Origin: Sipunculus nudus
Taxonomy: Eukaryota > Annelida > Sipuncula > Golfingiida > Sipunculidae
Direction: 5' to 3'
Assembly (NCBI GenBank): GCA_026874595.1
Contig: CM049307.1
Span: forward strand, 41,174,362-41,238,361
Length of the DNA: 64,000 bases
The notes under the pieces are model-generated. The model did not search any database, had not been told where the DNA came from, and saw only the letters and a list, made by a program, of their open reading frames with translations. Shown here in pieces: positions 60,621-64,000 of the stretch. Numbering within the stretch: the first letter of the stretch is position 1; each line of letters opens with the position of its first letter. Position numbers and translations under genes: made by a program.

Positions 60621-60774
60621 CTTGTTTATCATTTTCGGTGAGCTTCAGGTGACTGAAAAACTTGTACCCGATAATAGGACGACCCCCCCACTAAGCCCTC
60701 CAAAATTTGGGAACCAATTTGTCGTCCTATACACGAGTAAATACGGTACTACTGACAGTGTTTAAACTTCATAT

Positions 60775-61874
60775 CAGGCTTGGGTCAAGTGACTTGGGTC
60801 AGTTCTTGTACTGTACTTGTACTTGCTAAAAATGTACTTGAAAAATCAAGTACATTTCAAGTACTAGTCAAGTACATGTATTTTGTTTTAATTATTTTGA
60901 ATACAGAGCCACTTATCTACTAACCATAAACACATCATTAGGAGACCTCAGGTCAGACAGAAATCTTAGCACTATGTATGACTGATAGACTCAGACAGAA
61001 CTGACACTAGACTGAATAATTCAGCGTGTTTTGTGAGTTGTTCTGATGAACCAAAACTATACCTCAATCCTAAACTGCTCAGATCCTCAGACCTAATTAT
61101 ATGAATGGCTTGTGGAAACACTACCCACTGAGTATCATGTTCATCAAGTGCAATGACAGCTTGTGTATGCATAACTAAATGAAATATAGATGAAAATGAC
61201 AACTAAAATATATTTTCATCAACTATTCCCAGTCGCTGTGAAAGACTGAAAGTCCATCAAGACATCTACGAATATTACCTAGAATAAAAAAAATTCAGCA
61301 ATTCAAGCATCAACTACACCTTTTTTGTGTTCTGAAATATGACTGTGTAATAGTGTATATAATATACATATTTCTTATAATATAAGTATTATTTTCATAA
61401 ACTATTACCAACTGCTGTGAAAGGCCATTAAAACTATCACCCTGGATTACCTAGAATAAAAAAGATACATTCAGCAAAGTCAAGCAGCCATTCATTCAAA
61501 GCACGATTTCTTGTCTACTGATATATGACTGTGTAAAAGTGTGTATAAATACTGAAAGGCCATCAAGACTGTCACCCTGGATTACCTAAAATAACAAAAA
61601 TAACTTACAGCAATTGGAGCATCAACCCACCTTTTTTGTGTACCAGTATTGACTGTGTAACAGTGTGTATAATACAGGTTATTGTTATATCAATAAATAT
61701 TCAGAAAAATGGCTTTTTTAGTTTTTTAATTAAAAGTACTTGTACTTGTACTCAAGTACAGACCCCTGTACTTGTACTAGTACTCAAGTACAGTGAAAAA
61801 TTGTGTACTTGTACTTTTCAAATTCTGAAGTACTTGTACTCAAGTGCTGACCCCCTGTACTTGACCCAAGTCTG
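60775..61874. mobile_element. Non-autonomous hAT-like element, copy B (1.10 kb)
   Basis: Begins CAGGCTTGGGTCAAGT and ends ACTTGACCCAAGTCTG, flanked by a perfect 8 bp duplication CTTCATAT (60767-60774 and 61875-61882). The intact right arm of the outer element has a single CTTCATAT at the matching position, confirming insertion. The interior is homologous to copy A at 19824-20998, including a shared minus-strand short frame (61202-60972). Confidence 0.92.
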
Positions 61875-62438
61875 CTTCATATGTCATTATATTTGTCAAA
61901 ATGACCCATGTGGTCTGTTTTTGTCAGGCATAAGAATCACTGACACAAACATTATAACGCTAGTACAATGTTCTGAACTTATGAAGATAACAGAAGGTGT
62001 AAGAAATACATTAACATGTAAACTAAAAGGATCTGTTGCCTGATTGATGTTATTTGCTGACTGGAATTATCAGTCTTGTCTGTGGGTGCTAAAAATGAAG
62101 TGTCTTTTGAAATGTAGTGCTGGCTTTTACAATGTTGTAAGAGACCATTGAGTAATAGGTGAGAACCATTGACCAGTGATGTATTAGTCATAAACAGACT
62201 GCATGGGTCATTTTGACAAATATAATGATAATATGAAGTTACAACACTGCCAGTAGTAACCATTATAACTTCACAATGTTTAATATGGCATCTAGTCATG
62301 ACATTGGCTCAGAGTGATAACAGAAAAGGGCTTGAGTGGCCCTATTATGATAATTATGGCAATTGGTCTTTAAGTGTAATGTTCACAAGTTGTGTGAATA
62401 GAATTTGTTGTTTTTAGATTCTTTTTTTTTTTCATCAG

Positions 62439-62516
62439 GTCAGCTTCAACCTACTGGATCTTCACAATGAACCTCATAAGATCTTTGAAAGTTTTACACA
62501 TAATACTAATGAAAAG
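62439..62516 (+). CDS. Candidate coding exon, family unknown
   Basis: 78 nt between a strong acceptor (T-rich tract then TTTCATCAG) and a donor-like GTACAG. In phase 0 it reads VSFNLLDLHNEPHKIFESF then THNTNEK without stop, and would join in frame to the ATG-only first exon at 55404. I do not recognise the protein. A second frame (TYWIFTMNLIRSLKV..) is also open, so the frame is not settled. It could be a chance open stretch. Confidence 0.28.
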
Positions 62517-62739
62517 GTACAGATATTGTATAGCAACTAGGTGCATGTCATTAGTTTATTAAGGCATCCAACCTGCCATGTTTGACTACAAAAAAAAAAT
62601 GAGTGATGTCATACTAACAAAGTTGAGGCTGTTTTAGTTTTACCAGCAGGTATATCATCTTCTGTTGCTTCATACTATCTAAGTAATTCCATTTTACATA
62701 CTAAGCAACTAGTCTGCAAAATTTTTGTATCTCCTTTAG

Positions 62740-62858
62740 TTTCTGGAGTTTGTTTGAATTGGAAAAGGGGTACGCTCTGAACACAGTGCGTGACCTCCTC
62801 GTGACCTTCCACTCACACGCTGTGAGAAATAGCAAGATTCTTCAAGTTTACCAGCTTC
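62740..62858 (+). CDS. Candidate coding exon abutting a SINE, family unknown
   Basis: After TATCTCCTTTAG a frame reads FWSLFELEKGYALNTVRDLL, VTFHSHAVRNSKILQVYQ, with protein-like composition, and then runs into the tRNA-like head of a SINE at about 62858. It is not in phase with the preferred frame of 62439-62516 but is with that exon's second frame. No family recognised. Its right end may be lost to, or overlapped by, the SINE. Confidence 0.22.
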
Positions 62859-63131
62859 TGTGGCCCAGGGGTAGAGTGCAGGACTCGAAGCCGGGAGATC
62901 GTGGGTTTGAATCTCAGCCGAGGCTTTTTCACGGTCGGCCCCCATCCAGGGTGAGCACTCTGCAGCTTAATGGGAAAGCTGTGCCCCACAGCTGTGTATC
63001 ACCCACAAAAGAGTGCCTCTTTTTGGGGTTTTTCGTTGTTATGACCCAGCAATGGGGATGATTACACACCCAGGATCCACAGGTGCAGTAGACACGGCCT
63101 GGGCGACACCAGGATACAAAAATAAAAATAA
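62856..63131 (+). mobile_element. tRNA-derived SINE
   Basis: The head shows an RNA polymerase III A box (TGGCCCAGGGGTAGAGTGC, 62861 onward) and B box (GGTTTGAATCT, 62904-62914) at tRNA spacing. A ~200 bp unrelated body follows (gcactctgcagcttaatggg, gacccagcaatgggg), and then an A-rich tail (acaaaaataaaaataaca) near 63115-63131. It cannot be a working tRNA gene because the acceptor stem does not pair. Confidence 0.7.
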
Positions 63132-63425
63132 CAGGAAGCGAGTGCTACTGCCCTGTAGTCATAAACCAAAATGGAAATTCTGCAGATGTACATACTTAGG
63201 TTAAGAAATAGATGAGTCAGCATTAAAAATGAAGGCGGTTACCTCCGCCAAAATAAAATATTAAAAAGAAAAAGATTCTTCAGTTTTGGCAACACCAGTC
63301 AGTTTGCCCGGATAAAGTAAAATCTGATTGGCTCTGTGTTTAAACATATCTGCAGAACTGGTAGAAGAAATCTGATTGGCTTAGCGTGTAAACAAACACA
63401 CTGCGCCCGTGGCAAACTCGTGTAA

Positions 63426-63600
63426 CGTTCGCACTGCAAGAAAGGAAATATGCAGACAGTTGGGGATAACTGACCTCAAGCCACACCAGCAAGTCAGTAT
63501 AGAGACTGTTGAAAGTTGACGATTGCATTGTGTGTATTCCAACAGGGGGAGGAAAAGTCTGCTACCAAGCGCTTTCCACCCAAGTGCAAAGTGACTGGTA
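63426..63600 (+). pseudogene. RecQ-like helicase fragment, frameshifted
   Basis: One frame reads ARKEICRQLGITDLKPHQQV then SIETVES before a stop. A one-base frame change then gives DDCIVCIPTGGGK followed by VCYQALSTQ. LKPHQ and PTGGGK(S)xCYQ are RecQ motif 0 and motif I (Walker A) in the right order and spacing. The Ser after GGGK is missing through a three-base loss, and the following motif Ia is absent. A relic of a RecQ-like gene or of a mobile element carrying one. Confidence 0.6.
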
Positions 63601-64000
63601 CCTCAGAGAACATCTGATTGTTTGGTTATATCTGCAATGTGCTTTGTTAAATATTACGCAGGGGGAATTCCACAGAGACAGCATCCCCTGGTGACCAAAC
63701 CTGACCTGCAGCGGCGGTTTATTGCTGTGGGTAGTGTAGCGAATAGTTGAGCAAAGCGTAACCGCTGCTTATGGAGTGTAAAAAAGAGGATGCAACTAGG
63801 TTAACTGAAACAATGGTGTGTTAGAGAAATGTTGCAAAGTGCCATTTGTCATTCCTATTGAACTGTTTATGTTCAGTGCCTGAAATTTTCAGGGATTGTT
63901 CTACACTAATTACTACTATTAGTGCTGTAAACATCTGAAATATTTGCCTCTCAGCTGCCGAATTGGCAAGCTTTGGTTTGGCTATAATATATGTGAACTG
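63601..64000. other. Nothing recognised
   Basis: No clear continuation of the helicase fragment or other gene. GC-richer near 63680-63760, AT-rich to the end. Confidence 0.4.

Larger units (their letters stand above)
57500..60746 (-). mobile_element. pogo-like (Tc1/mariner group) DNA transposon, degenerate
   Basis: Ends CCGTATTTACTCGTGTATAG (57500) and the exact inverse at 60746, then GACGACCCC on both sides. It is flanked by TA on each side; the intact opposite arm of the outer element shows the empty site with a single TA. A minus-strand segment (59064-58930) has the sequence LLVWDQFRGHLT followed by PAIKAAVKQC, the DDE-region pattern of pogo/Tigger transposases. No complete transposase frame remains. 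Internal segment 59033-59754 is repeated at 59876-60620. Confidence 0.78.
57460..62312. mobile_element. Outer inverted-repeat element, disrupted by two later insertions
   Basis: The left arm is split into three pieces (about 57460-57499, 60747-60774, 61875-61925). Rejoined, it reads aaatggttactactgacag, tgtttaaacttcatatgtca, ttatatttgtcaaaatgacc. The right arm (about 62187-62312) is the inverse of the same order, uninterrupted. The central unique part is 61926-62186. No transposase recognised in the outer element. Confidence 0.75.

Noticed and set aside
61915-61996. Exon-like segment reading GIRITDTNIITLVQCSELMK (leucine-rich-repeat style)
   Set aside because: It lies at the junction of the outer inverted-repeat element, and the acceptor-like TTGTCAG is part of the arm itself. 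Resemblance to an LRR is probably chance.
62856-62930. Functional tRNA gene
   Set aside because: Pol III boxes are good but the acceptor stem does not pair and a SINE body with an A-rich tail follows.

Overview
The window is animal nuclear DNA. It is AT-rich, intron-rich and dominated by repeats, with no operons, bacterial ribosome sites or long open frames. The one gene that can be identified with confidence is PTEN, on the minus strand. Four coding exons (43575-43488, 36110-36026, 35373-35329 and 1617-1443) join in frame to encode residues 1-131, ending inside the phosphatase P-loop. The gene continues beyond the left edge. The repeats point to a mollusc, most likely a bivalve: arrays of core repeats, ACGG-type tetranucleotide runs and short terminal hairpins resemble the pearl/Helentron-type non-autonomous elements known from oysters and clams. 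This assignment is inference and not proof.

Layout. 1-1442 is the start of an intron that leaves the window. 1443-1617 is the PTEN exon holding the catalytic cysteine. Directly upstream of it lies a degenerate 43-44 bp array (about 1596-2545) in which every clear unit repeats the exon's own 3' splice site plus its first coding bases. 2850-4150, 5384-7279, 16925-17850, 25526-29127, 29217-31045 (with a nested insertion) and 32890-33480 hold Helentron-like or core-repeat elements. Other intronic items are foldback elements (7358-7834, 14131-14805), minisatellites with 52-55 bp units (8863-9240) and 66 bp units (21251-22283), hAT-like elements (19824-20998, 41348-42029, and possibly 31693-35165), and a perfect 184 bp duplication (19181-19364 and 23168-23351).

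43576-44800 holds the PTEN 5' leader and a probable promoter. 45660-54230 is intergenic, with two more core-repeat elements, long AT and GA microsatellites, small inverted-repeat elements, and a 2.2 kb element with five CTCF-like core motifs. 55200-55400 looks like a plus-strand promoter with a first exon ending in ATG. 57460-62310 is a three-level nest: an inverted-repeat element invaded by a pogo-like transposon and by a hAT-like element, both with target duplications confirmed by an empty-site copy in the opposite arm. The right end has two unidentified candidate exons, a tRNA-derived SINE and a broken RecQ-like helicase fragment.

The most unusual signal is the serial duplication of the PTEN intron-exon junction. 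PTEN must choose the correct acceptor at the end of a 33.7 kb intron that also contains several decoy copies. Splicing to the nearest decoys would shift frame or hit stops.
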